From assembly GCA_003243255.1 (NCBI GenBank), contig QFQM01000221.1:1-7154 (forward strand): a DNA stretch of 7,154 nucleotides, given 5' to 3'. Below, piece after piece: positions 1 to 5,532 of the stretch. The DNA is from Flavobacterium psychrophilum. GTDB lineage: Bacteria; Bacteroidota; Bacteroidia; Flavobacteriales; Flavobacteriaceae. The notes below the pieces were generated by a model. That model was not told the origin of the DNA. It saw only the letters and a list, made by a program, of their open reading frames with translations, and did no database searches. Each line of letters begins with the position of its first letter. The first letter of the stretch is position 1. The translations under genes and the position numbers were made by a program.

Positions 1-145
1 TGGGAAATACCCCATGCGGGAAAACGTGGCGGATGGCTGCTAATCCATCATCCTGTGGGAACTCACTGCTGATTTCCTTCGACCCCTGTAAAGACAGGAT
101 CTCCGTCCGCAGTTTGCGGATGATATCGTCTCTCTCCATTCCCAT
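1..145 (-). CDS. imuA: ImuA-like SOS mutagenesis protein, N-terminal part (cut by window edge)
   Basis: This is a partial gene running off the left edge. Only the first 48 codons are present. The peptide starts MGMERDDIIRKLRTEI, continues LSLQG and reaches AIRHVFPHGVFP at the window edge. This matches the N-terminus of Bacteroidota ImuA-like proteins: a short charged helix, the LQG motif, then a 'G-L-x-x-I-xx-x-FP-xx-x-FP' segment. ImuA is a RecA-related accessory protein. It works with ImuB and the alpha-type polymerase DnaE2 in error-prone translesion synthesis after DNA damage, and the rest of that cassette would be expected beyond position 1. Two in-frame ATGs are possible, 145 and 139. 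I chose 145 as the longer, and the difference is two residues. A promoter and a palindromic cluster lie just upstream. The assignment rests on N-terminal resemblance only, because the RecA-like core is not in the window. Confidence 0.66.
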   Translation of the reverse strand, partial: MGMERDDIIRKLRTEILSLQGSKEISSEFPQDDGLAAIRHVFPHGVFP

Positions 146-171
146 GTCTATGTACTGATACTATTTCCGGA

Positions 172-179
172 CAAACATA
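172..179 (-). promoter_or_regulatory. Bacteroidota-type -7 promoter element of the imuA-like gene
   Basis: On the minus strand this reads TATGTTTG, a perfect match to the Bacteroidota -7 consensus TAnnTTTG. It lies 26 bp upstream of the ATG at 145, which would give a 5' leader of about 20 nt. A clean -33 TTTG at the usual spacing of about 19 bp is missing. The sequence there is TGTT, and a TTTG occurs closer, at 193-196. The promoter is therefore likely but not canonical. Confidence 0.5.
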
Positions 180-206
180 CTAATATTTTTAGCAAATAAA
201 CACTAA
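180..206. promoter_or_regulatory. Possible operator: CTAA/TTAG palindrome cluster upstream of imuA
   Basis: The plus strand reads CTAA (180-183), five bases, TTAG (189-192), ten bases, CTAA (203-206). These form two overlapping inverted repeats between the -7 element at 172-179 and the expected -33 zone. A repressor bound here would block the promoter. ImuA cassettes are classically under LexA/SOS-type control, so a damage-responsive repressor site is a reasonable inference. I do not know the LexA box of this lineage, and such AT-rich tetramers can arise by chance. Confidence 0.28.
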
Positions 207-413
207 CATGTTTGGTAAAAATTGATGAAATATCCCTTTTGGGGATAAAAAGAGCAGGTTCAGTTAAAAAAATACCAGGAAATAGATATTAAAAACTAAG
301 GGGCTTTTCACATTTTCAGCGAGTTTGGTCAAGAAAATAGGTCATCTCTGATATGGCAAGCTACACTGGTGGTTATTTTATGTGACAATCCGTTATAGCA
401 TGCAAAGTCCTCG

Positions 414-2921
414 ATGAATGTATCGGTATTGACAACGCCAGATCCTGCTATTTTCAAACTTGCTTGTTATCATAAACGATCGATACTGCGCAATCAGATC
501 CTGCTATTGTGTTGCCTGACTTGGGCCTTGCAAGGGTTTTCGCAAAACGATAGCTCATCTGTTTTGCGGTACCTGGAGTCCAGGCTACTGAGTAGCCCAT
601 TTTCAATGCGACCACCTGACCTGTATTTACATGTTGATAAACAGGTCTACTCACCTAATGAAAACATCTGGTTTACTGCATACCTCATGGGGCATGATAC
701 ATTGACGTCTCCGGTTCTGTACTGTTTGCTGGTCGCAGAGCCTTCCAGAAAAATTGTCCTGGCTGATCGCTTCATCATCAAAGGCGATTTTGCAGGTGGT
801 GCCCTATTCCTACCCGATTCTCTGAAGGCAGGTCAGTACCGTTTATTGGCTTATACACAACCGGCGTGGTCGGCAATACCGGGTCAACATGTATTCCAAC
901 AGGCACTGACAATTAAGAAGCCAGATAGTACAACATTCAAATGGTCTTTTTTGCCAGTTGATGATACCCGCCAGGAGGATACCGTACGTTTCGGTTATAA
1001 AATCATCACATCATATGGTGGTCTTGCTACACATGCAAAAGTGGATTACACGATTTTAGTGGATGGCACTGCTGTAACCAGCCGTAGCCAGATCACCAAT
1101 GCCTTTGGAGAGATCAAGCTGGCATTAAGCCGACAGAGCATTCTCGGTCGCAGTGTTGAACTGCGGGCCAACATCACCCGCAAACAGGATAAGCTACAAC
1201 TGCAACAACAGGTTGACCTGGTGGTGCCGCTTTTGCCGCGTGTTATCAAAGCGCGTTTATTCCCGGAGGGCGGAAAGTTGGTGCATCACCGGACGGCAGC
1301 TTTAGGCATGGAGCTAAAAGATGGCCAAGGCATCGCTGTGGCAGTGCGTGGAGATCTGATGGAAAACGGTATACCAATCAGGGTCTTTACCACTGATCAA
1401 TATGGGTTAGGAAAAGTTACCTGGGCTTTCGATGTGAATAAACTATATACTCTTCGGTTAGAGGATACTTCAAGAATACTGTTATACGATTTCCCTCCGA
1501 TTACTCCTGCAGGCTATAGCCTACATATTCCAGAAGGCGTTAGCACGGACACTGGCATTGCTGTGGAAATTGGCGTACCATTTCGCGGGGATACCTGTCA
1601 TGTCATCTTGCATGATTACCGGTCAGTCATTCATTCTGTTACACTGGTTGTCAATAATCAGCAGGCCATCTTGCATATACCTGAAACATTGATGCAGCAG
1701 GGTGTAGCCACGCTGACCCTATTTGATGCTGCTGGACATCCCAAAGCAGAACGGGCAGTTTACAAGCCATTTTCAGATTCTTTGCAAATGACGGTCACGT
1801 TGGATTCAAGCGATTATCATACTCGTTCTCGTGTCCGATTAAAAGTCAAAGTCGCTAATAGCAAAGGTCAACCGGTAGAAGCATTTTTCTCCACAGCATG
1901 TGTCCTGGGCACCCGTTTAGACCTCAGCACCATCAACAATATTAATCGCTTCTACCGCTTTGACAGGTATCTGCCAGCCCCAGCAAACCTTCCCCCCGTC
2001 AGGCACCTGGAGGACCGGGAAAATATTGAACGATTGCTGCTCACCCGGTATTGGACCAACTACCTTTGGAATAATATCGAACAGGCCACCCAAAGCATCC
2101 CCACACAACAGCCACCTTGTGATGTTGGTAATGTACGCTACAAAGAAGCGGCTTTAAAGGAACCGATAAGAATGATGGTAATAGGTGGCGTAAGTACGCA
2201 GCTTTTCGAAACGGATCAGCGCGGTGGGTTCGTTGTACAGGAAGAATGGCTCGACGCGTCCGCTGGGCAGAAGGTGGTGATCATGCCGGTAACGGGTAAT
2301 AAATCAATACAATACCGTGTTGCCTTGGAGAATCATTGTACTGGTGCTGATAGTTTATTGGCCGCTCAACGATACCCCGAAGCGTATATGAAACCAGCTG
2401 AGTGGAGCGTGCAGGAACAGCAACTGATGAAGCGATCTCTCGCAGCGGTGGTAGTAACGGCTAAAACATACGATGATCAAATATATACTGGTGTAGCAGG
2501 AAGTAAAGCAGATTGCAACGAAGACTATGTTTGCATGAATGAAATCCTCAATTGTCCCATCCATCGTAGCAGTACGATTAAGCCGGTGAATGGCAGAAGC
2601 TATTATATCTGGTCTACCCGTCAGCGGGAAATCTATCAATGCGGGGCCAAAAAGGAGCCAACGGGTGATTTTGTTAAGGAGTTAACATCCGTGAAGTATC
2701 CGAAGGAGTTTTATGTGGCCGACTATAGTTCCTTCAATCCCGGCATGCCGGAAACGGAGACTACTGTATTCTGGTCGTATCAAAGTCTTACTGATGCCCA
2801 GGGTGAGGCTGATCTAACGTTTTTCACCAATGACCTGCGAGGGACGTTTCATTGTATCCTACAGGGTTTTAGCGGAAAGGGTCCGGTTAGCGGTAAGGCG
2901 ATCTTCAAGGTGGTAGAATAA
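414..2921 (+). CDS. Secreted MG2/macroglobulin-like beta-sandwich protein
   Basis: This is an 835-aa exported protein of the large Bacteroidota family usually annotated as MG2-domain or carboxypeptidase-regulatory-like. A hydrophobic core at about residues 29-40 (ILLLCCLTWALQ) followed by GFSQND is the signal peptide, probably cleaved after SQ. Residues 68-150 carry the MG2 signature DLYLHVDKQVYSPNENIWF and end in the AGQYRLLAYT strand. Residues 279-320 hold the next family hallmark (RLFPEGGKLV, then the D-G-x-G-I turn). A further macroglobulin-like repeat begins near 455. The C-terminus (about 780-835: TTVFWSYQSLTDAQGEADL, then TNDLRGTF) is the typical closing domain. At 673-685 'LAAVVVTAK' looks like a remnant TonB-plug edge, but a segment with Cys701, Cys707, Cys714 and Cys743 follows instead of a plug. 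Expected location is periplasm or outer-membrane face. Substrate and role are unknown. ATG 414 is the only ATG upstream of the signal sequence, so the n-region is unusually long (about 22 residues). The gene appears to be a single unit, divergent from imuA. Confidence 0.85.
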   Translation: MNVSVLTTPDPAIFKLACYHKRSILRNQILLLCCLTWALQGFSQNDSSSVLRYLESRLLSSPFSMRPPDLYLHVDKQVYSPNENIWFTAYLMGHDTLTSPVLYCLLVAEPSRKIVLADRFIIKGDFAGGALFLPDSLKAGQYRLLAYTQPAWSAIPGQHVFQQALTIKKPDSTTFKWSFLPVDDTRQEDTVRFGYKIITSYGGLATHAKVDYTILVDGTAVTSRSQITNAFGEIKLALSRQSILGRSVELRANITRKQDKLQLQQQVDLVVPLLPRVIKARLFPEGGKLVHHRTAALGMELKDGQGIAVAVRGDLMENGIPIRVFTTDQYGLGKVTWAFDVNKLYTLRLEDTSRILLYDFPPITPAGYSLHIPEGVSTDTGIAVEIGVPFRGDTCHVILHDYRSVIHSVTLVVNNQQAILHIPETLMQQGVATLTLFDAAGHPKAERAVYKPFSDSLQMTVTLDSSDYHTRSRVRLKVKVANSKGQPVEAFFSTACVLGTRLDLSTINNINRFYRFDRYLPAPANLPPVRHLEDRENIERLLLTRYWTNYLWNNIEQATQSIPTQQPPCDVGNVRYKEAALKEPIRMMVIGGVSTQLFETDQRGGFVVQEEWLDASAGQKVVIMPVTGNKSIQYRVALENHCTGADSLLAAQRYPEAYMKPAEWSVQEQQLMKRSLAAVVVTAKTYDDQIYTGVAGSKADCNEDYVCMNEILNCPIHRSSTIKPVNGRSYYIWSTRQREIYQCGAKKEPTGDFVKELTSVKYPKEFYVADYSSFNPGMPETETTVFWSYQSLTDAQGEADLTFFTNDLRGTFHCILQGFSGKGPVSGKAIFKVVE

Positions 2922-2968
2922 TGACTTCAGTAGGATTACAGGTATAAAATGACCAGCACTTTCTTTTC

Positions 2969-3002
2969 GCGCTTTTCTTTTGGCGATTGTAAAGAAAAGC
3001 GC
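2969..3002 (+). terminator. Hairpin after the MG2 gene (12-bp perfect stem)
   Basis: GCGCTTTTCTTT (2969-2980) pairs perfectly with AAAGAAAAGCGC (2991-3002) around a 10-nt loop, 48 bp after the MG2 stop codon. No T-tract follows on the plus strand. It may act as a weak or Rho-assisted terminator or as an RNA 3'-end stabiliser. Its right arm overlaps the hairpin of the opposing terminator. Confidence 0.45.
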
Positions 3003-3019
3003 CGCGGGATTGCGGCGCT
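2991..3019 (-). terminator. Intrinsic terminator of the HTH-ssb-171aa operon
   Basis: Read on the minus strand, AGCGCCGC (3019-3012), loop AATCCC and GCGGCGCT (3005-2998) form an 8-bp GC-rich stem. It is followed at once by the T-rich run TTTCTTT (2997-2991). This is a textbook Rho-independent terminator, 38 bp beyond the stop codon of the minus-strand gene at 3058. The plus-strand hairpin at 2969-3002 shares its left arm, so the two convergent transcripts fold differently here. Confidence 0.75.
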
Positions 3020-3057
3020 GAGGTATTGTGCGTTGAACATTGCAGGATGAGATCTAT

Positions 3058-3573
3058 TTACAGCAATCGCAGCTGGCCGGAGCAACGGCTGGGATAAACT
3101 TTCCCCAACCGTTCACAAAGGTCTTTTAGCTGTGGATCATTTAACTGTCGTACATTATAGAACTCTTCCATTGATTTATACTTATAGCCAATGTACCGCC
3201 AGCATTCTTCCTGTCTATCCTTTTCCCGCTGGGTAGAATAGACCACTGCGATCAGTTTGCCATACCCTTTGTGTTTGAACGAGCGTTTGACTGCACCATA
3301 ATCATCAGGACTCCGTAAGCAGCAAGCTATGTAGGAATAGTTGTTTTGCTGCTTGGTGCTTACTTTGGCATATTCAGCCATTACCTTTTGCCACTGGATC
3401 TTTCTTTTTCCTTCTTCGTTGTATATAGCTTTCACTTTCCATCCTACGTGTCTCTTTCGCATCCGTGGCTTCTTTGCCCTATAAAAAATAAAAGTGAGCG
3501 GGAAAGCGTCTGCAAGCCATTGGGGATATCCCTGCTCCATGTCGGGGAGCAGGGATATGTTGTCTGTCGTCAT
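3058..3573 (-). CDS. Unrecognised basic protein downstream of ssb (171 aa)
   Basis: I do not recognise this family. The 171-aa protein is soluble and strongly basic, with no signal peptide and no obvious membrane segment. A Lys/Arg patch at residues 32-48 (RAKKPRMRKRHVGWKVK) follows a short hydrophobic strand (FPLTFIFY). The middle holds YIACCLRSPDDYG (81-93), then a Lys/Arg-rich loop and the strand GKLIAVVYST (105-114). The C-terminal third is helical, with CWRYIGYKYKSMEEFYNV at 124-141. The charge pattern suggests nucleic-acid contact, which is inference only. It starts at ATG 3573, just 18 bp after the ssb stop, and is followed by a good terminator. It is therefore almost certainly co-transcribed with ssb and may serve the same element in replication, transfer or repair. 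Confidence 0.72.
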   Translation of the reverse strand: MTTDNISLLPDMEQGYPQWLADAFPLTFIFYRAKKPRMRKRHVGWKVKAIYNEEGKRKIQWQKVMAEYAKVSTKQQNNYSYIACCLRSPDDYGAVKRSFKHKGYGKLIAVVYSTQREKDRQEECWRYIGYKYKSMEEFYNVRQLNDPQLKDLCERLGKVYPSRCSGQLRLL

Positions 3574-3591
3574 AATGATGTAGGTTCATGC

Positions 3592-3981
3592 TTAAAAGGG
3601 AAGATCCTCCATTGGTTCCTGCTCAAAAGTGGGTGCTTCTTGCACACGGGCAACCTTGCCCCCTTTTTTGCCTGTTGACTTAAAGAATAGTTCCCGAACA
3701 TTGAAGGTGAGCACAGCCTTTGGCTCGCCATTCTTGGTTAAAAATGCCCTGCTACCAAACCTTCCATACAACTCCAGCTCTCCACCTGATGTAATGTAAG
3801 GCGCTACACCCGGCTTGCCCCAATAGGAGCACTCAACGAATCGGGTATACTTTTTCACCTCTTTACTACCGCGTACTTTGTAGCGCTCATTGATCGCTAC
3901 TGTAAAATTGACAACCGATTTTCCGCTCTCAAAGCTCTTAGTTGTTGCATTGTCGGTGATCCGTGCTGTGATGATTTCCAT
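3592..3981 (-). CDS. ssb: Single-stranded DNA-binding protein, element-type (129 aa)
   Basis: SSB coats single-stranded DNA during replication, recombination and conjugal transfer, and recruits partners through its C-terminal tip. Residues 1-100 fit the OB-fold: MEIITARIT, then SVVNFTVAINERYK (22-35), the RFVECSYWGKPGV strand (47-59) with Trp54, GGELELYGRFG (66-76) and VLTFNVRELFF (90-100). A short basic then acidic linker leads to EPMEDLPF, the conserved acidic DLPF-type tip. At 129 aa it is shorter than typical chromosomal bacterial SSBs, in line with plasmid or ICE copies. I chose ATG 3981 because the OB-fold begins exactly there, although the frame stays open upstream to 4134. Its neighbours, an excisionase-like HTH gene upstream and an unknown basic protein 18 bp downstream, point to a mobile-element module. 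Confidence 0.88.
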   Translation of the reverse strand: MEIITARITDNATTKSFESGKSVVNFTVAINERYKVRGSKEVKKYTRFVECSYWGKPGVAPYITSGGELELYGRFGSRAFLTKNGEPKAVLTFNVRELFFKSTGKKGGKVARVQEAPTFEQEPMEDLPF

Positions 3982-4134
3982 AACTTGTCTTTTTTGAATT
4001 GATAAAATGTTTGATAAAATTGAACTGGTCGTAAACACTCGGCTTACGCCTCGTTCGTTAACATCGTAGCAACTCAATCCTTGACAAGCGGCATAGGCAA
4101 TAGCAAGGTTTTTGGAAAAATAAATACTACCCAA
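3982..4134 (-). other. In-frame open leader upstream of ssb (51 codons)
   Basis: The ssb frame continues without a stop to an ATG at 4134. It would encode a 51-residue stretch containing NLAIAYAACQGLSCYDVNER, then GVSRVFTT. The composition is protein-like, but it is not part of an SSB fold. It is either an alternative N-terminus, a leader peptide, or noncoding sequence that happens to stay open over the structured region. I have an unverified impression that close variants of this peptide turn up in other Bacteroidota mobile elements, which would imply a conserved DNA or RNA element. I do not call it part of the mature SSB. Confidence 0.35.
3999..4020. repeat. Direct repeat TTGATAAAAT, 12-bp period, upstream of ssb
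   Basis: TTGATAAAAT occurs at 3999-4008 and again at 4011-4020, separated by GT. The pair lies 18 bp upstream of the ssb ATG. A period of 12 bp is close to one helical turn, as expected for a tandem binding site of a regulator such as the neighbouring HTH protein. This is inference from position and spacing. Confidence 0.5.
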
Positions 4135-4259
4135 AGGGTGGAGATTTTTTTTCCAAAACCAGGGCCGACCGAAGTGTAACGGAGGGAAAGACCTTGCTTT
4201 GACGGTGCCGGTTGCAAGATCTTCGCGACAGAATGGAGAGAACGGCGAAGCCGCTTTGT
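4079..4259 (-). ncRNA. Candidate structured leader/spacer between the HTH gene and ssb
   Basis: The 296-bp spacer contains nested complementary arms. AAGCGGC (4086-4092) pairs with GCCGCTT (4250-4256). Inside that, AGCAAGGT (4102-4109) pairs with ACCTTGCT (4191-4198). Inside that, TTTTGGAAAAA (4110-4120) pairs with TTTTTCCAAAA (4148-4158), enclosing a small ACCC-AAA-GGGT hairpin (4129-4139). Two local alternatives compete: CCTTG (4079-4083) with CAAGG (4104-4108), and CGGC-GAA-GCCG (4243-4253) against the outermost arm. Such mutually exclusive pairings are typical of attenuators or structured RNAs, but could also be a DNA site such as a transfer origin. It would lie in the untranslated part of the HTH-ssb transcript. 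No known riboswitch family was recognised. Confidence 0.38.
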
Positions 4260-4277
4260 AGAGAAAGTGAGGGAATT

Positions 4278-4589
4278 CTATCTTATTCTGGGATCAGAAA
4301 AGTAACGTGCCACTTCCGTAATGGGGATATATACCTTTCGTCCCTTTTTGACGACTTTGATCTGACTGTTAGCCACCAGTGAATTAAACTTGGTACGTTT
4401 AATGTCAGTAGCTTTCATAAACGCATTGGGTCTGATCATTCCGGTTGTCACGTCAGCAGAAACGGCTGCCGGAGGTGCCGATGGTCTAACGTGGTCTATC
4501 AGGACGATCAGGAGCTTTTTAATTTCAACCAGTTCGTTTACCGGTACGGTAACGAACTGTTCTTTATCACACTTAGCCATACTCCACAT
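4278..4589 (-). CDS. Excisionase-like helix-turn-helix DNA-binding protein (103 aa)
   Basis: This small DNA-binding protein is of the MerR/excisionase (HTH_17-like) type common on Bacteroidota integrative elements. Residues 13-34 form an amphipathic helix, probably for dimerisation (VTVPVNELVEIKKLLIVLI). A flexible Pro/Ala linker follows (36-50). Residues 52-98 are the winged HTH: IRPNAFMKATDIKRTKFNSL places the recognition helix near 65-72, and IKVVKKGRKVYIPITEVARY gives the wing and closing helix, with the basic KKGRK tip. Proteins of this type bend DNA at attachment sites or regulate element genes. No integrase is visible. ATG 4580 (MAKCDKEQ) is an equally good start, and neither ATG has a convincing ribosome-binding site. 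It heads the minus-strand set HTH-ssb-171aa, separated from ssb by the structured spacer. Confidence 0.78.
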   Translation of the reverse strand: MWSMAKCDKEQFVTVPVNELVEIKKLLIVLIDHVRPSAPPAAVSADVTTGMIRPNAFMKATDIKRTKFNSLVANSQIKVVKKGRKVYIPITEVARYFSDPRIR

Positions 4590-4868
4590 TTTCGGCAGTT
4601 AAAATAAGGTGAAAATGTGTCTGAATTTAACAGGTTTTGGTAATGGGATATTATTTATGCGCGGTATACAAAGCAGTATTAATTGCTTCAGTAATTCAAT
4701 TATCTATTCTGTATAATAACTAAAGTGGGTTCTGCAAAAGGTAAAGGAATACCCTTAGCCTGCTGCATATCAATTGAGGAAGATTATTGCACTCCGACTC
4801 ATATTTGAAGTAAAAGGAGTAATTTGTATTGCGTTTTTTATTATAAATATTGCCATTTTGTTATACCT
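4590..4868. other. Divergent intergenic region, no gene seen
   Basis: This AT-rich spacer lies between the minus-strand HTH gene and the plus-strand 100-aa gene. It must contain both promoters, but no perfect TAnnTTTG element was found. The best plus-strand candidate is CATATTTG at 4800-4807 (one mismatch). A small inverted repeat, TAATTG (4680-4685) with CAATTA (4697-4702), may be an operator or chance. AAGGAG at 4814-4819 is a Shine-Dalgarno-like run next to a TTG at 4824. Confidence 0.4.
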
Positions 4869-5171
4869 ATGATAGATGCTCAAAACTATTTTGACACTGC
4901 CAGAAAAAATGAAAATGCCTTTCGAGCAATCCTGACGCGCATTAAGGCTCCCATTGAAAATTTGAATCTGGAAGAAATTTTCGAGAAATACTCCAAAGGT
5001 GATAGAGAAGGTATTTTCACAATTATTGATTTTGTGGAAAAAGGAGATAATAAATTTGAGTTTACCTGGGGAGATTTTGCACCGTTTAGTGGGCTGGGAC
5101 GGACAGAATTATGGATATATGCTGACGGTGAAGCAAATATTATAGAAGTGATATCTACAAGGATGTCATAA
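4869..5171 (+). CDS. Unrecognised acidic small protein (100 aa), immunity-like character
   Basis: I do not recognise the family. The protein is acidic and soluble. An N-terminal amphipathic helix (MIDAQNYFDTARKNENAF, residues 1-18) is followed by KAPIENLNLEEIFEKYSKGD (26-45). A predicted beta-rich C-terminal half follows, with KFEFTWGDFAPFSGLGRTEL (62-81), then LWIYADGEANIIEVIS. The aromatic W-x-x-F-F pattern and size resemble small immunity proteins of polymorphic toxins. That is only a resemblance in character, and no toxin gene is visible. The reading frame is also open from a TTG at 4824, which has AAGGAG 4 nt before it. I prefer ATG 4869 because the 15-residue extension (Tyr/Cys-rich) does not look like part of the protein. 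The gene stands alone. Confidence 0.6.
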   Translation: MIDAQNYFDTARKNENAFRAILTRIKAPIENLNLEEIFEKYSKGDREGIFTIIDFVEKGDNKFEFTWGDFAPFSGLGRTELWIYADGEANIIEVISTRMS

Positions 5172-5184
5172 ATGTAGAGGCAGT

Positions 5185-5532
5185 TTATCTTTTTTTCAAA
5201 CACTTAGTCAAGGTAGATCTAAAATGCTCTTTGGCCTGCCAGGCAAAAAGAGGCCGGCCACCGTCCATACTTCTTATCCTTTTTGCCTTGGACAGCGACC
5301 AGCCCACCCGAGAATAAACCTCCCAGTCTATCCCCCAGTAGTCAAACTTGTTCGGCCTGTTGACTATCTATTCAAACGGATAGAATCCGTTTGCGTACAT
5401 TCAAAAACTGGATTTATTTTCCAGGATCTATATTTCATTGCCGCAACATCTGGCCAGTGAGAATAATTCGAATAATGTAAATGGTAACTTTTTGAAGAAG
5501 AAGGAATGAAGTAGGGCATCGGCGTCCGTACA
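5185..5532 (-). pseudogene. Broken tryptophan-rich coding remnant, family unknown
   Basis: Two protein-like stretches in different minus-strand frames abut here. The upstream piece (about 5532-5364) includes YHLHYSNYSHWPDVAAM and KYRSWKINPVFECTQTD and stops at 5364-5366. The downstream piece (5367-5185, ending in TAA at 5185-5187) reads IVNRPNKFDYWGIDWEVYSR, then VGWSLSKAKR and GGRPLFAWQAKEHF. It has three Trp in its first half and no start codon near its beginning. Together they would make about 115 residues of one protein carrying a frameshift, or two unrelated fragments. The downstream piece looks more like coding sequence than the overlapping plus-strand frame at 5224-5460. I cannot name the family. 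A perfect 9-bp hairpin sits at the junction (5373-5393). A decayed gene from an earlier insertion is the likeliest reading. Confidence 0.35.
5373..5393. repeat. Perfect 9-bp hairpin with 3-nt loop at the frame break
   Basis: CAAACGGAT (5373-5381) and ATCCGTTTG (5385-5393) are exact reverse complements around AGA. No T-tract follows on either strand, so it is not a standard intrinsic terminator. It coincides with the point where the two minus-strand coding fragments change frame. Confidence 0.6.

Noticed and set aside
3346..3678. Plus-strand 110-codon open frame
   Set aside because: It lies antisense over the end of ssb and most of the 171-aa gene, both well supported, and is a composition shadow.
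3982..4134. Calling the SSB as a 180-aa protein from ATG 4134
   Set aside because: The OB-fold begins at MEIITARIT (3981), and the extra 51 residues do not fit any SSB. Kept as a separate leader observation.
3058..4589. Complete integrative or conjugative element
   Set aside because: There is no integrase, relaxase, coupling protein or attachment-site repeat in the window. Only an element-like gene set can be supported.
4390..4602. Plus-strand 70-codon open frame
   Set aside because: It is antisense to the excisionase-like HTH gene, whose domain is recognisable.
4824..4868. TTG start giving a 115-aa version of the acidic orphan
   Set aside because: It has a Shine-Dalgarno-like AAGGAG, but only 4 nt before the TTG, and the phylum seldom relies on such sites. 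The added 15 residues (Tyr/Cys-rich) do not look like part of the protein.
4886..5203. Minus-strand 105-codon open frame
   Set aside because: It is antisense to the 100-aa gene and has a Ser/Ile-rich translation without domain features. The plus-strand frame has the more protein-like composition.
5224..5460. Plus-strand 78-codon open frame (MLFGLPGKKRP...)
   Set aside because: It is antisense to the tryptophan-rich minus-strand remnant, which looks far more like protein. The plus-strand translation is Pro/Val-rich with no family resemblance and lacks promoter or ribosome-site support.
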